Assembly: GCA_015832175.1 (NCBI GenBank)
Contig: WJXW01000006.1
Coordinates: forward strand, 1,612,001-1,676,000
Source of the DNA: Paraphaeosphaeria minitans
Lineage: Eukaryota > Ascomycota > Dothideomycetes > Pleosporales > Didymosphaeriaceae
Length of the DNA stretch: 64,000 nucleotides
Reading direction: 5' to 3'
The notes below the pieces were generated by a model. It saw only the letters and a list, made by a program, of their open reading frames with translations. It made no database searches and had not been told where the DNA came from. Shown piece by piece: positions 10,322-22,361 of this stretch. How positions within the stretch are numbered: the stretch's first letter is position 1; the number at the start of each line of letters is the position of its first letter. Made by a program: the position numbers and the translations under genes.

Positions 10322-11728
10322 CTATGCCTCCTCCGTAGCCGCTGGAGAGGGCGAGGCCTCCGGGGGCTCGGAGAGATTGGCAGGCTCCATCTTACGCCAG
10401 AGAGCGATGAACCCGCCACCGACTACCTCCAGCCCTGCCTTCGGCCGGCATACCATAGCCCACTTCTCCTCATTCTTGGCAAGATCATGTGCCAGCTCAT
10501 TGTCTCGAGCCTCTTGTCCTTCAACAGGGTCCATGGACTCCGCACCGGACGACGAAGCTGGCGTGTCCTTCTGCTCCGCTTTCCTCAGCGTTGCCCTAGG
10601 ACGTACGGCTCTCACATCCCATTCACGAATAGTGCTCGCACCTAGCTCGACGACTTGCTCGAGCAGATACGGCATTCTGTCCTTTCGAATCTTCTCTACA
10701 CATTCCACAATCTGAGTGATGCTCGGATTGAAGACTGCAAGCAAGCCATTGACTTGGAGCGCCGATGCCACAACGCCCAGATACGAGTCGGCACCCGGGA
10801 GGTCCAGTAGCACATGGGACAGGAAGGGATCTTCAGTCTTCCTGGCCTTCAGCTGTTCAGTGATCCAAGACGCGGGATCTCCCACGTGAAAGTCAACACT
10901 GCCTGCATACATGCCATGCCTGAAGCCTTCTACAATCTTGCGCGCATGCTTCGAGTGTTTACCGGAGATATCCAGCGTGTGCACGATGGCGCCCCGGTTC
11001 GCGCGCCAGGCCTCGATATTTGCGTCTTGTAGGTCGGCCAGGGACTCCCCTAGATAGACGGGGTCTTCTGCCTCTTGCTCGGAAGCGTAGTTTTGGAGTT
11101 TGGGCAGCGGTGAGTTTGCAGCATGTATTGCGCGAGCGAGGTGCAACGTCAGTGCGCCATGGCCGGTACCTGCCTCGAGTATCTCCACGGGCGGGTTACC
11201 GTTGGCGCTACTCGAGGGAGTATCGACGTGAAGGTCCAAAAGAGATACGATCAGGTTCGCGTCCGAAGGGTAGATCTAGCTCATGTTAGACGTGATTCAC
11301 CCTTTTTGAAGGCGTTAGAGCGCGTTCGGTGCAGTGGACGCACAGGAGTAACCAGGCGCGGCGTCAAACGGACGTACTCTGCAAGCGTGGGCTCGTGGAT
11401 GCGATAGGCATTTCCGCGCGTCGAATGCACAAGCTGCCGCGACTCTTTTCCGATGATGTCGCCATGCGCTAGGTTTCCGCGATGGGTGTGTGTTTGCTTC
11501 GCGGCCTGGAGTTTCACCAACAAGCCCTCATGGCTGGCAGCCTTTTTATCCTTCAGAAGCACAACATCGCCCTCTGTGACGATATGAGCAGCTCCTCGGT
11601 AGGAAGGAATGGCTGGTGTGCATACCCTGAAAAGTGCGTCTGAGGAACGAGCTTGTCGCGAAGCTCCGTTTGATTGAGTGCAATGGTAGCTGAGCTGACG
11701 TGCGCACAATTGAGCCTGAACAGCGCAT
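10322..11728 (-). CDS. tRNA (adenine-58-N1) methyltransferase, TRM61-like, probably mitochondrial
   Basis: Predicted to form m1A58 in the T-loop of tRNA. Three exons, 11728-11626, 11573-11344 and 11275-10322, give 428 aa; the introns are 52 and 68 bp. The first join runs FLRRTFQ into EGDVVLLKDKK, the second LTPRLVTP into IYPSDANLI, which rebuilds the family's YPxDA block. The N-terminus is basic and Ser-rich with RSFATSSFLRR, typical of a mitochondrial presequence. Then come the N-terminal beta domain, the block EPTLAEYVRLTPR, SAM motif I LEAGTGHGALT (about 144-154), an acidic ribose-binding Asp in HTLDIS (about 213) and LLDLP (about 267-271). The transit peptide separates it from the nuclear TRM6/TRM61 enzyme and suggests a TRMT61B-type role. 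The gene stands head to head with the DCR2-like gene. Confidence 0.88.
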
Positions 11729-11990
11729 GGCTTGTATGTACGCGCAGGGGAGGAAGGGGTCGGACGGCGAAGCGGAGGTGCGCCCGGAAGTGGCACTGAG
11801 CTTGAAGCCAAGCCGACATGCCGACTTGAACAAGTCACCTGCTTCCCTACGCTTCACGCTTCTTCCGAAACCCAAGCACACAAGCGTATACGACTATGGC
11901 TGCTTGCTGTGCTGGAACTCATTGATATCGTTAAAGGACCGCAACTGCGGTGTGTGTCCGTCAGTTTCCCCGCGGAGGTCTTCCGGCACT
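11729..11990. promoter_or_regulatory. Divergent promoter between TRM61-like and DCR2-like genes
   Basis: 262 bp separate the opposing start codons. No clear core element is seen; the call rests on arrangement. Confidence 0.45.
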
Positions 11991-13705
11991 ATGCCCGCGC
12001 CACGCAGAATCGCAAGTCCTCCCACGCACCCGCTATCCCGCTATATTGACTGTGAAAACAGGTGCGGACGTCCGTTCAGCTCAGTGTGCTCGTATTCGTC
12101 GTCGTTCTAGTTGTATTGTTCCTCGATAGTCGCTACAGCGTGCTCCCGCAAGCCGTGCACAACCACCTCCCGCTGCACCACGAAGGCCTCGTAATCACCG
12201 ACATTACTATACAGACTTGTTCATCCCTGAATCCGATCTCCAAATGCCAGCTTGACCAAGAACTATGGCACCGCGTGGAAAAAGACTTGTACCTGGGTAC
12301 AGGCTGGGTGTCCAAGGCATATGTTCACATCAAGCGCAAGAAGGAGGAGGAGCTCACAGATGAGGACAGAGTAATCGTGGATGTGCGCACAGGGAAGCTG
12401 GACCCTGCTATGGGTGACAAGTCACAAGCATCCGAGAAATGGGAATCGCGCCCTGCAGGCATCTGGATCAAGCGGTCAGCTAGGCGGCACGCGAGCGATT
12501 CGAAGAAGACCATAACAGCGGTAGACGTACTGTTTGGTGCTGATGCGACCGAGTCTCGTCCTGGATGGCAGCTGGTTGCCAACGGAGCCATACACCTAGA
12601 TACCGGCGGTGACGACAAAGTCCCGCATTTGTCGATTCGAAGGGGACAACCGGAGGCGGTCAAGAAACCGGTCCCTAGAATCACCAAGGACGGCAAGTTC
12701 AAGATCATGCAGATATCGGATCTGCATCTCAGCACTGGCATAAGACCGTGCAGAGACCCAGAGCCAAAGGATTACAATGGTGGACATTGCGATGCCGACA
12801 CGAGGACTATGGAGTTTGTGGAGAGGGTGCTGGACGATGAGAAGCCTGACATGGTCGTCCTCTCTGGAGACCAGGTCAACGGTGGTACAGCACCTGACGT
12901 TCCCAGCGCACTCTTCAAGATTACCGCTGTCTTGATCGAGCGCAAGATCCCATATGCCGCCATCTTCGGCAACCATGATGACGAAGGTGTCATCAGCCGC
13001 GGTATACAGATGCAACTTTACGAATCCCTTCCCTATTCGCTCTCCGAAGCTGGACCCACTTCAATCGACGGCAGTATGGGTGTCGGCAACTACTTTGTCG
13101 AAGTGCTCGCTCACGGCGCGAACAAGCACTCTGCCCTCACACTCTACTTCCTCGATACCCACGCCTACTCTCAAGAAGAGAAGAAGTTCAAAGGCTACGA
13201 TTGGCTCAAGCCAAACCAGATTCAGTGGTTCAAGAAGGCCGCCGATAGTTTGAAAGAGTCACATGGGAAGTACACGCACATCCATCTGGACATGGCCTTC
13301 ATTCACATCCCTCTTCCGGAATATGGCATTGTAGAGAATGAAAGGTTGGGTCAGTGGAAAGAGCGCGTTACTGCACCTCGCTTCAACACACATTTCAAGG
13401 ATGCCTTGGTGGAACAAGGCATCAAAGTCGTTTCCTGCGGCCACGACCACGCGAACGACTACTGCATGCTCTCGAAAAACCAGCAGAGTGATCCCGAGCT
13501 GTGGATGTGCTACGCTGGCGGGAGTGGCTTTGGAGGATACGGCGGCTATGACGGCTACCACCGACGGATCCGCGTGTTCGAGGTGGACACCAACCAAGCG
13601 CGGATATCTACGTGGAAACGGCTGGAATACGGCGATGTTGCTTCTCGGCTCGACGAACAAATCATCGTCGATGCAGGCAGGTTGCTGCCGCTGCAAAGTC
13701 AATAG
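11991..13705 (+). CDS. DCR2: Calcineurin-like metallophosphoesterase, DCR2/SIA1 type, membrane-anchored
   Basis: Yeast DCR2 is a phosphoesterase of this superfamily linked to cell-cycle start and to dephosphorylation of Ire1. The main exon is 12062-13705. It has no ATG at its start and is preceded by an intron acceptor (AAAACAG). A 21-nt first exon at 11991-12011 (MPAPRRI) followed by a 50-bp intron with a GC donor (GCAAGT) restores a methionine and gives 554 aa. Residues about 8-30 are a hydrophobic signal anchor (VQLSVLVFVVVLVVLF). Metal-binding motifs are all present: ISDLHLS (Asp227), GDQVN (Asp277), GNHDDEG (Asn311, His312) and GHDH (His468, His470). Family is certain; the exact first exon is an inference from frame, splice consensus and the usual N-terminus. 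Confidence 0.92.
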
Positions 13706-14038
13706 CTGGATTTGCTATTGTTCCTGAGTGCGGTGTTCAGGTTTGGAGTGTCTTCCATGGCTGCTGGAGTTGGAAATATCTATACCACATAGCGAGGCGT
13801 TCGCGGTACTTTTGGGTTGGTTGCGCGCTTGATTGGGCTTGTTTTTGGTCGTCCTGGATTATTCTTGGGCTGCAGTATCTCGTCGAAGGGTTGTGAGCGC
13901 TGGGTTGCCCAGGAGGAGCAACATGGTTCCCACACTCTCAGTCTAGTGGTGCAGGTAGCTTGTTGATGGTGTTGTTAGGCTTGTACCCTCTTACATATCT
14001 ATAAAAATCAATGCTTAACTACCGTAACACACAGCTCC
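13706..14038. other. Convergent intergenic region
   Basis: The 3' ends of the DCR2-like gene (+) and the next gene (-) meet here, so it should contain both 3' untranslated regions. No further gene is seen. Confidence 0.55.
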
Positions 14039-14827
14039 TCAGGAAGTCGCGGCCGATACCGAAGCCACACTCGCAGCCGTCGCAGCATTCCCCGAAATCG
14101 CGGTCTTCGTGCTCAGAAACATCTCGAAATCGTTCATCGCCGTCGTGACCGCCGCAACATGAAACGTATCCCCGAGCGTCCCGTCCAAGCCCGCATTGAA
14201 GAAGCCAAATTTCAGACCCTTCTTCATGCTCATGGTGTTGTTCAACGCGCTCGCAGCCACAATGTCTTCCCCGGCTCCATCTTTCCGCAGCCACACGAGC
14301 TTCCAGCCGCGCTTGTATGACCCGAGCGCCTGCACCTCCTCGCTCTTGGAGCTGCGCCACTCAAAGAAGTGCGGTGCTTGGTTGGGAAGCGCGATGCAGA
14401 AGCAATGCTTGGAAGAGTGGTTTTCGATGGTGATTTCCAGCGGCTCGGACAACTCGCCGCCGTCGTGGGGAAAGATGGTGAGCAAGGAGGTGCTGCCCAA
14501 GCCTTTCACCTTGAGGGTAGAAAGCGGCGGTGCCTTTTTGTCGTCGCCTTGGACGAGCGCCATGGGTTTTCTGAGGCCGGTTTGGACGACGGTGAAGAGC
14601 TTGTCATTCTGGTGGGGGCCTAGGGTGAAGGTGCTGAAGTAGGTGTAGACATTGAACTGGGAGGGGAAGCGCAGATGTTGGGGCTGTGACGAGGAATGTG
14701 GTTGCGGTGCGGCTGATGATTTGCTGTGAACGTAGTTTGGTAGTGGTAGGTTTTGGACATATGCGGGCGGGGCCGGCTCTGCGGCATCGGCGTAGTGAAG
14801 AGGTATGGTCTTCTCCGGGACTCGCAT
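14039..14827 (-). CDS. Uncharacterised fungal protein, possible beta-rich tubby/LURP-like fold
   Basis: One exon, 262 aa, ATG at 14827. The N-terminus is Pro-rich with short blocks APPAYVQNLPLPNYV, followed by a Ser/Gln linker. From about residue 57 the composition alternates hydrophobic and polar residues (FNVYTYFSTFTLGPHQNDKLFTVVQTGL) as in beta-strand proteins, with a strand-like EWRSSKSEEVQALGSYKRGWKLVWL block in the middle. The tail is Ala/Ser-rich. Small fungal proteins with this layout are common; some are annotated as tubby C-terminal-like, but I cannot confirm that fold by eye. No catalytic motif is visible. It is divergent from separase across 858 bp. Confidence 0.7.
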   Translation of the reverse strand: MRVPEKTIPLHYADAAEPAPPAYVQNLPLPNYVHSKSSAAPQPHSSSQPQHLRFPSQFNVYTYFSTFTLGPHQNDKLFTVVQTGLRKPMALVQGDDKKAPPLSTLKVKGLGSTSLLTIFPHDGGELSEPLEITIENHSSKHCFCIALPNQAPHFFEWRSSKSEEVQALGSYKRGWKLVWLRKDGAGEDIVAASALNNTMSMKKGLKFGFFNAGLDGTLGDTFHVAAVTTAMNDFEMFLSTKTAISGNAATAASVASVSAATS

Positions 14828-15685
14828 CCTGAAACTTGCGAAGTCAAGGTCGTGGATAGAGGTGCGGTGTTGATGTATGTCTTCCTTGTGCTTCTGATTT
14901 TATCTAAGATCGATTTAGTGCTACACTATCTCAGTTGATGTCAATTTGGTTATTAGTGGAGTATGCGAAGTGATTACAGGAGGAAAGTATGTCCATATAT
15001 ATCCTTTCCCTTGGCTTGGCAAGATGCTTGTGATGCGAGGCGGAGCACATGCGCTAGTACTGAAGCCACCCAGTTTTTATCCCGATTTGGCTTGCGGAGC
15101 ATTGTCGGGCTGGCGTGGTTATACACTGCCTTACCTGTCCTTGAGTAGAAAGCGACGATCTTACCTACGGTGGCATACACATGCACACTTGACTCATTTG
15201 TTGGCCACGGAAAATTGCGCAATAACTCTATAGATGCATTGTTTCTTGCTGCGTGCTGGTAGCCGTGGGTTTGGCGTTCAGTCCAAACATTCAGCATCGC
15301 CACTCTGTCTGGCCTACAGCGAGTGGTAGTATCTTTGTCATGAATGCCATTTATATCATGTAGAATAAAAAGTAAGCGCGATGGACTGCAGGCCAGCTGG
15401 CTCGAGTACGAGGCTCTGCACCAAATTCTGGGAAGCGTGTGGTGAGAGTGAACGCGGGTGTCGTCCAGTGTCGTCACAGACGGCGGGACGTGAACCCCTG
15501 CGGCCGCGCTAAGGCAGAAATCACCTAGACTGTTTACGCTGGTACTGTGGGACGGAACAACGCCGGCGATAACACCAGGACATCTTCTTGTACCACACTT
15601 TGGTTTTGGCTTCCTCCTCCTACAATGTATATACTAGCCTCCCTACGAAGTCCCGCACTCGCATAAGAATCCACAACCCGAAACC
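14828..15685. promoter_or_regulatory. Intergenic region upstream of separase and its divergent neighbour
   Basis: 858 bp between two opposing starts. A 167-codon reverse frame at 14974-15477 has no recognisable domain. TATA-like TATATAC lies about 15626, roughly 60 bp before the separase ATG. Confidence 0.4.
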
Positions 15686-18600
15686 ATGGCAAAAGAGGAC
15701 GCGACGACGACGCGCCTGAAAAACATCGAAATCGAACTGCGCAACATAGCAACATGCACGGCCGCGACCGTCGCAGAGCTTCAAGAACTACTCAAGCTGT
15801 CTGGAGATACAGCGCAGTCCCACAAAGAGAATATCCGCAGCAGGAGCACAAGAGCACCTAGCGCGCAATCGACAGCTCGCAGACGGCCTGGGACAGCTGC
15901 TTCTGCGAGGACGGAGCCTGGCGCAGATGCAACCGCACTTCTGACTCCCCGCCAACGATATGTGCTTGCCACTCAGACGGTGAACGCGACCCTCAAGTCT
16001 CTCGCCGACGCGCTCAAAACGCCAGCGACGCCGCAGAGGCCCAGAACGCCGACAGCTTCTGCGAGCGCTGTGCAGGAGTCGCAAGCCAAAAGTACCGCGA
16101 CATCGCAGCGTCCGCTCAAAGAACGCTCCGTCAGCCAGATCACGAACTCGCCCACAAAGCCGAAGCCGTTGCGCCGCTCTTCGTCCTACTCGACCTTCAC
16201 GAGCCCCGACTCGGGCCTGGTTGCGACTGCCGAATGCGCCAGATTGGCATTCGCATACCTGAATACATCAGAAGGGATCCAGTTTGTAGGAAAGGACTCC
16301 CCTGAGCTGGCTTTGGAAAATGGACGGCTGTCGCTGATTGGAAAGCTGGTAACTCATGGCTTGGATAACCTTGCCATCAAAGAGATGCGCTTGTTGAAGA
16401 AGAGGCTGGACACATATACTCGCAGGAAGAATGTGACTGAGGATGCTCGAACTGCATCCGGTCGTTCCACATCACAGCAGGCACCATCAACGGAAAAGGA
16501 CAGCTTAGCAGCTCTCCTAGACTTCGGCCACGTCGATCACAGCAGCGCCGCCATACCCATCATTATCAACCTGCAGATATATGTGCTGCGTGTGCTTGGA
16601 AAAATAAAACGCCCACGTCTTGTAGAAGCGGCATGGAGCTGTCTCAAGCTGTCGCATCCTTCAAACCCCACCAACCTCATCCTGCACACTGCGAAAGAGA
16701 AGGCCCATCAAGCCAAGGCAGCGCGACAACTGGAATCACTGGCTCAAACTATTCTTCACCTTTGTCCAAGTATCTCTGTCTCCGCCGACCAGGAGCTGCC
16801 ACAACCGTCTCCAGATATTGTCCTGTGCCTGCAACATCTCGCGTTCGGAATACGACAAAGATGGTGGACTCTAGCCCAACACAAAGGCAACATGGATAAA
16901 GAGCTTAATGAGCCTTTTGCAAAATGTCTTGTGGCTTTTGCGAGGCGATCGACATTGCCCGCCGTGAAGAAGTACAAGGTAGCCGAGTCCTTGTATTCGA
17001 ACTTGTTGGGCAAGGGAAATAGTACCGACTTTTCCCAAAGAGCCGTGAAGAATCCAACTGGAACTGAAAATTCCACGCTTGTCTCACTCGCACGCGCTGC
17101 TGATCTTCCCGACGAAGCCCTTCGTTGGTTGGGCGGTTCGTCCGATTCTACAGCTAGAGAGACTGGGACAATAGCTGCGGTTCGATCGGTCCGCATCGCC
17201 GCTGTATCTCTAGAAGCTTGCCTAAAAGATCCATCACGAACTGATCAGGACGGCTTTATCGAGGCTGCTCTCGAGAGCCTCTCTGGTAGCTTGGATGGGA
17301 CAGCCCGGGATCTAGAGACGCTGCTGATAGAAGCCCATGCATTACGACGGGTGGCAACCCGTATCATTCCAACGGCATCTTCGGCGGACACAAAAGAATG
17401 TTCGGCGACGCTTCGTGGGCAGTGTATACGCATCATTGCAGCAAGCATCCATTTTTCTAGACGATTCATCGGAAGCCGGTCTCCCGACGATGTCTCGCCT
17501 AAGCAAATGGCTGCATACCAAGCACGTTTTGCGCTGGTTGCGAAGCTTGCGAGGAGCACTGTCGACTCCGTGTCAGTCTGCTGTAGGCTGCCACTGACAT
17601 CAGAAGCCATCTGGGAAGAGCTCGATAAATTGATCCAGGACTGCATAAGCCTTGTTTCACAGCTTGACGAAGAGCTCGCAGGCAAAGACGATGCGAGTCT
17701 CGCGTCTCAACAAGGAGCAACGTCGGTCTTTGTGAAATTCTCCAATTCGTATTGGGCTTTCCGTCGACATCTACAAAAACTAGAATGCGATTCATCCGCA
17801 CTCAAAACCATGCAAAGGTCTACTGCGCTTCTCCAATCACGGCCTCAGGCAGAAAAAGAAGCCGGACAGCTCACGTCGAAGCTAGAAAGACTAGGCGAAG
17901 AGTTACACGGACTTGACCGTTTCCAGGAGTCTCGTCAGGCGTACACACAATGTATTCAGACATCACTCGATGGTAGCTTGTGTCAAGAGATTGTCGAGGC
18001 GACTTCGAACCACCATGTCGTGCATGTGTTTAGGCAAGATTCTCAGATTGGTGATCTAGGAAGAGTTCTCCGATTGTATCATCGCTCTTTCATGAAATTC
18101 GGTTTGGGCAAATCTCAGGATCTCGCTTTCTTCGACGACACCAATTACCCAGCTGCTACGCGCGGAGCACTCCTGGAATGGCAGCTAGGAATATACCAAC
18201 AAACGCTATCTAGAAACCGCTCATGGGATGCTGCCCTCAATTCGTCGCTACAGGCCATAACAGACCGCCTTTTGAGTATATACACACCTCATCGATTTCC
18301 GCTGAGACGACAGCGGCTGCGCCTACTACTTCTGCAGCTATCGCAGATGTATCCGAACAACGTATCGAGCGCCTACCTTTCGAATGATTATCAGTGGGAA
18401 AGCGACAGGAACATCGATCGAACAGAGGACGGGGGTTTGGCACGATTTGGAGATCACCTAAGGCCCATGATCGTTCTTAAAACCTTATTGCACCAAGGAG
18501 ATCTGTCACTTCAACAGCTTCGCGACTGCTTTACTACCTGGCAGAATATGTTGGATGTCACCCAATCGTGGGATGAGGTGGAGGATCGAATTGATAATAC

Positions 18601-21600
18601 TCACAATTGGCTCGACGCGATACAAGCAAGTGTGGACTTTCTCTGCGCTAAGGGCGAAGAGTACGAAGCGCTTCCAGTAATCCACCTCCTTGTTCGGATT
18701 CTGGAGCTTCGAAAGGGCGCAGATCAATCACAACTTATCTTAGCTTTGAATAGACTAGGCTCGCAACTCTTGAGACTGGGCTATTCTGGCAAAGCAGGGC
18801 TGGCTTTCGCTAAAGCTGAGCTATTGTTGAATGCGACTGCCTCAATTGAAGCAAAGGTGCGGTGGCACATAGGCTACGCTGAGTACCTGTTGGCTACTGG
18901 TAACACATTGAAAAGGTAAGATGCCGCCTTTCATAATGTGTTACGTTGACTTACACACAATAGCGAAACCATACTATCTGCCGCCGAGACACTTGCTCGA
19001 AAGGATACTACCTTTATCGACCTATCCAAGCCCTCCGCAACCCATTCTATGCGCATGACGTTCAACAACATCGTAGCGGAAGCCTGCTATGTTTCATCTC
19101 TGCTCTGTTCAAGCAAGGGAGACTATAAAAACGCTGCGAGACACGCTCGACAAGCGGTCTTGGTCAATCGACGTATCTGGGCTGCGCGAGAGGGCAACGT
19201 CAACACTCGCAAAACTGTCTCGGCAGAAGGACCGACAAGTGCACCTTTTGACCCTTTAAGTTCCATGCGCGATGAGAAAGGTGCTTCGATTACTAGCTCT
19301 ATCACCCACGAGGCGCTCAAAGGACCGGAGTTCTGGTCGCTGGTTCCATCGTTATATAGGGCCTTGACACAGCATTCCATCGTCATAGCAAGCCAAGGAA
19401 TGCTTGAAGAAGCTGTTTACGTACTCCAGCAGGCAGAAAAGGTGGCTTCCGCCATTGGATCTCGCACATTGCTAGTGGATCATGCCAGCCGTCTTGCCGA
19501 TCTATGGATCCAAAGTGGCAAACCCGATAAAGCACAGCCTTTGTTCGACGGGCTAGATGTCTCTCAGTCTTCGCAGCACTTCAGTACTGTTTCGTATCAT
19601 CTTTCCCTTGCGAGGATGCACCACGTAAGCCAACGTTTCGACGACGAGATGGCCGAATACGATTCCTTGGAAAATCTAATACAGCACTTATCTTCGGCCT
19701 CATACATCAACTCGAGGGTTAGCTTTACTTCCAGTCTGGATGCCTTGACCAAAAATGTAGCTACACTCACTCTGGAAGAATCAATGCCAGCAGAGGCTCA
19801 AAGGACCCGAATTGTAAGAACTCGAACGACGACTGTCAGAACTTCTGAAAAGATGACGACGACGACTCGCAAAGCTGTTACGAAGACGACTACGACCCGC
19901 ACGACTCGTAAAGCACCTCTTAAAACCGTACCCACAGCACTTTCGAAGGTTTCGACCAAGGCCGCCACTTTGCCTGCTGATGGGAGACAGGGTGCTAGTG
20001 AGCACTGTGCGTCACTGGATGCAATTCAAGCCGACATTTTGTACAGACGGGTTGCCACATATCTGTTGCAAGACGACGTTGCGAAAGCCATGGACGTTTT
20101 GAGCAAGGTGGAGATGTCAGAACAAGACCGAGAAGGGTCTCATGCTTGGATACGCTTCAAGGCAATGCTAGCACAGGCTATCACGAGCATATCTAATGAT
20201 TTCACCTTCAACACTTTACCCGAATCTACGATCGCATTCCCCTCCATCCCGCCGAAGGATCGTCGTTCGTCTGAAGGAGTTACTGCCAAGCGGCCAGCTG
20301 TCAAGGCTAATACGAAACTTGCACGTGGCAAAAAGCAAGCTGGAGATAACTTCGTTGAGCTGATCGAGAACGCTCGCGAAAAGTTGGTCGAGGCACATGC
20401 TCAGCATGCCACTGCTGCCAGTAACCATGTATTCCGACAGCTCTCCGCAGCTTTGAGCCATGCTACGGTCCTCCTCTCCGCTATATCCCAAGGTTGCATA
20501 CGTGGGTCTATCCACCCGTTGTATTCTGCATACATGAGCGGTATGTATTATCCATCATCTACGTGAAAATCGCTCACAAAATGTAGAAATCCCCAAGCAC
20601 CATGCTTTGGTCCTTGCTCAAGACTCAGTCGAGGTGGATCAAGAAGTCATGTCACGGGAAGTGTGTTTACAATGGCCAAAGCTCACTGTAGATCAGCGAC
20701 CTATGACATCACCAAACGATTTCCAACATGATTACATCGACATTATCCCTGAGACATGGAGTGCTGTATCGTTAGCGCTGAGCGAGGAACAGCACGAGTT
20801 GTACATCACTCGTTACCAAAGGAACACTTCTCCCTTTGTCCTGCGATTACCATTGGCTCGCCATTCTTCCCGCGACTTGGACGAGGAGGAGTTTACTTTC
20901 ACAGACGGCAAACGAGAGCTTGAAGAGATCATTGAGCTCAGCGACTTCACGACGCGAAATGCCAAGGACCTGACTTCTAGAGAAGGCAGAAGACAATGGT
21001 GGGAAGACCGTGAAGCACTAGATGTCAAACTCCGCGAACTGCTGCTCAACATCGAGAAAATCTGGCTTGGTGGCTTCCGGGGTATCTTTTCGGACCACGT
21101 TCATCAGCCGACTCTCTTAGCTCGCTTCCGCAAATCCTTTGACAATATCTTGGGTCGTCACCTACCTTCAAGACAGAAAAAGGGACAGCAAAAGAGACCA
21201 AATCTTGACCCAAGAGTACTAGAGTTGTTCATCGGCCTAGGCGATGCTTCCAATCCGGAGCTCGATCTCGACGAAGCACTCACAGACCTCATCTACTTCG
21301 TTGTCGACATTCTCCAATTCAACGGCGAGCGGAACGCTTACGATGAAGTTGATTTTGACTCTATGGTCATCGAAACGCACGAAGCTTTACGCGCTTACTA
21401 TGATAGCGCAACAAATGTGTCACCAGTATCTGCCCACACAATCCTCATTTTAGACAAAGATCTGCATATGCTTCCCTGGGAGTCGGTCCCATGTCTCGAG
21501 AAGCTGTCAATATCTCGACTTCCTTCGCTGGCCGCGTTGCGGGAACGTTTGCTTGCAGCCAGATTGTCAAGCGTGAATCAAAACGCACCAGCAGGCCACC

Positions 21601-22361
21601 ACATCTCCGCCGAGGCAGGCGGTACAAGCATGCTAAATCCTTCAGGAGATTTGGGTCACACGTCCAAAACTATCAAGCCTCATTTGGACAGTATGCAAGG
21701 TACCTGGACGCACATCGCCAACCGTCCGCCTTTAGAGAAGGAGTTCGAAGATTGCTTGAGGAACGACCAGCTGGTACTGTTCTTTGGACATGGCAGTGGA
21801 GCGCAGTACATACGTTCGAAGGCTGTGCGACGACTTTATCTTAATGGGAAAACCCTGTCAGAAGCAGAGAAGAAGAAGCCCGGTTGTGCAACAACGTTCC
21901 TGTTTGGCTGCTCGAGCGTTCACCTTTCAGACAACGGCATATATGAGCCCTCTGGCATGCTTTCAAGTTACCTGACGGCGGGAGCGCCAGCAGTGTTGGG
22001 CATGCTCTGGGATGTCACGGACAAGGACTGCGATCGGCTTGCAGTCAGGGTTGGTGAGCTGTGGGGGCTTTGGCCAGAGCCAGAGTCTGAGAATGAAGCT
22101 GTTGTCGAACCTCCACCAACTGTCAAGAAGAGGAAGGGCAAAGGCAGGATCGCGCGACTGGTCGAAGAGGTGGACACTCCGAGGGCAGCGAGCAAGCCAC
22201 GGAAGGGCAACGCCAGCGAAGATGCAAGCGTTGGGACAGAGAAAAGGGGAAGGGGGGTTGGGCTTGATGAAGCAGTCAGAGATGCAAGGAAAGCATGTGT
22301 GTTGAGGTATTTGAACGGTGCTGCTGCTGTTGTTTACGGGATACCCGTGTATTTGGAGTAG
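15686..22361 (+). CDS. ESP1: Separase (separin), cohesin-cleaving cysteine protease
   Basis: Separase (peptidase C50, clan CD; ESP1 in yeast, Cut1 in fission yeast, BimB in Aspergillus) cuts the cohesin kleisin at anaphase and is held inactive by securin. Three exons, 15686-18915, 18964-20540 and 20587-22361, separated by introns of 48 and 46 bp, encode 2193 aa, within the normal range for fungal separases. The start has a strong context (ACCATGG). The first 1600 residues are helical repeat, TPR-like, with a Ser/Arg/Ala-rich linker at about 50-90 and a basic Thr-rich, low-complexity loop near residues 1350-1400. The C-terminal protease domain has the catalytic His in FFGHGSG (His2004) and the catalytic Cys in FLFGCSS (Cys2044), followed by MLWDVTDKDCDRLA. 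Both catalytic residues are intact, so the enzyme should be active. Confidence 0.96.

Noticed and set aside
11574..11625. A 31-bp intron or frameshift near the start of the TRM61-like gene
   Set aside because: Ending the intron at the next acceptor (TCACAG, 11574) gives an ordinary 52-bp intron in the same phase and the family-like joint to EGDVVLL, so no anomaly is needed.
12062..13705. GTG start for the phosphoesterase
   Set aside because: Nuclear fungal genes rarely start at GTG, an acceptor AACAG stands directly before it, and a short first exon upstream explains the frame.
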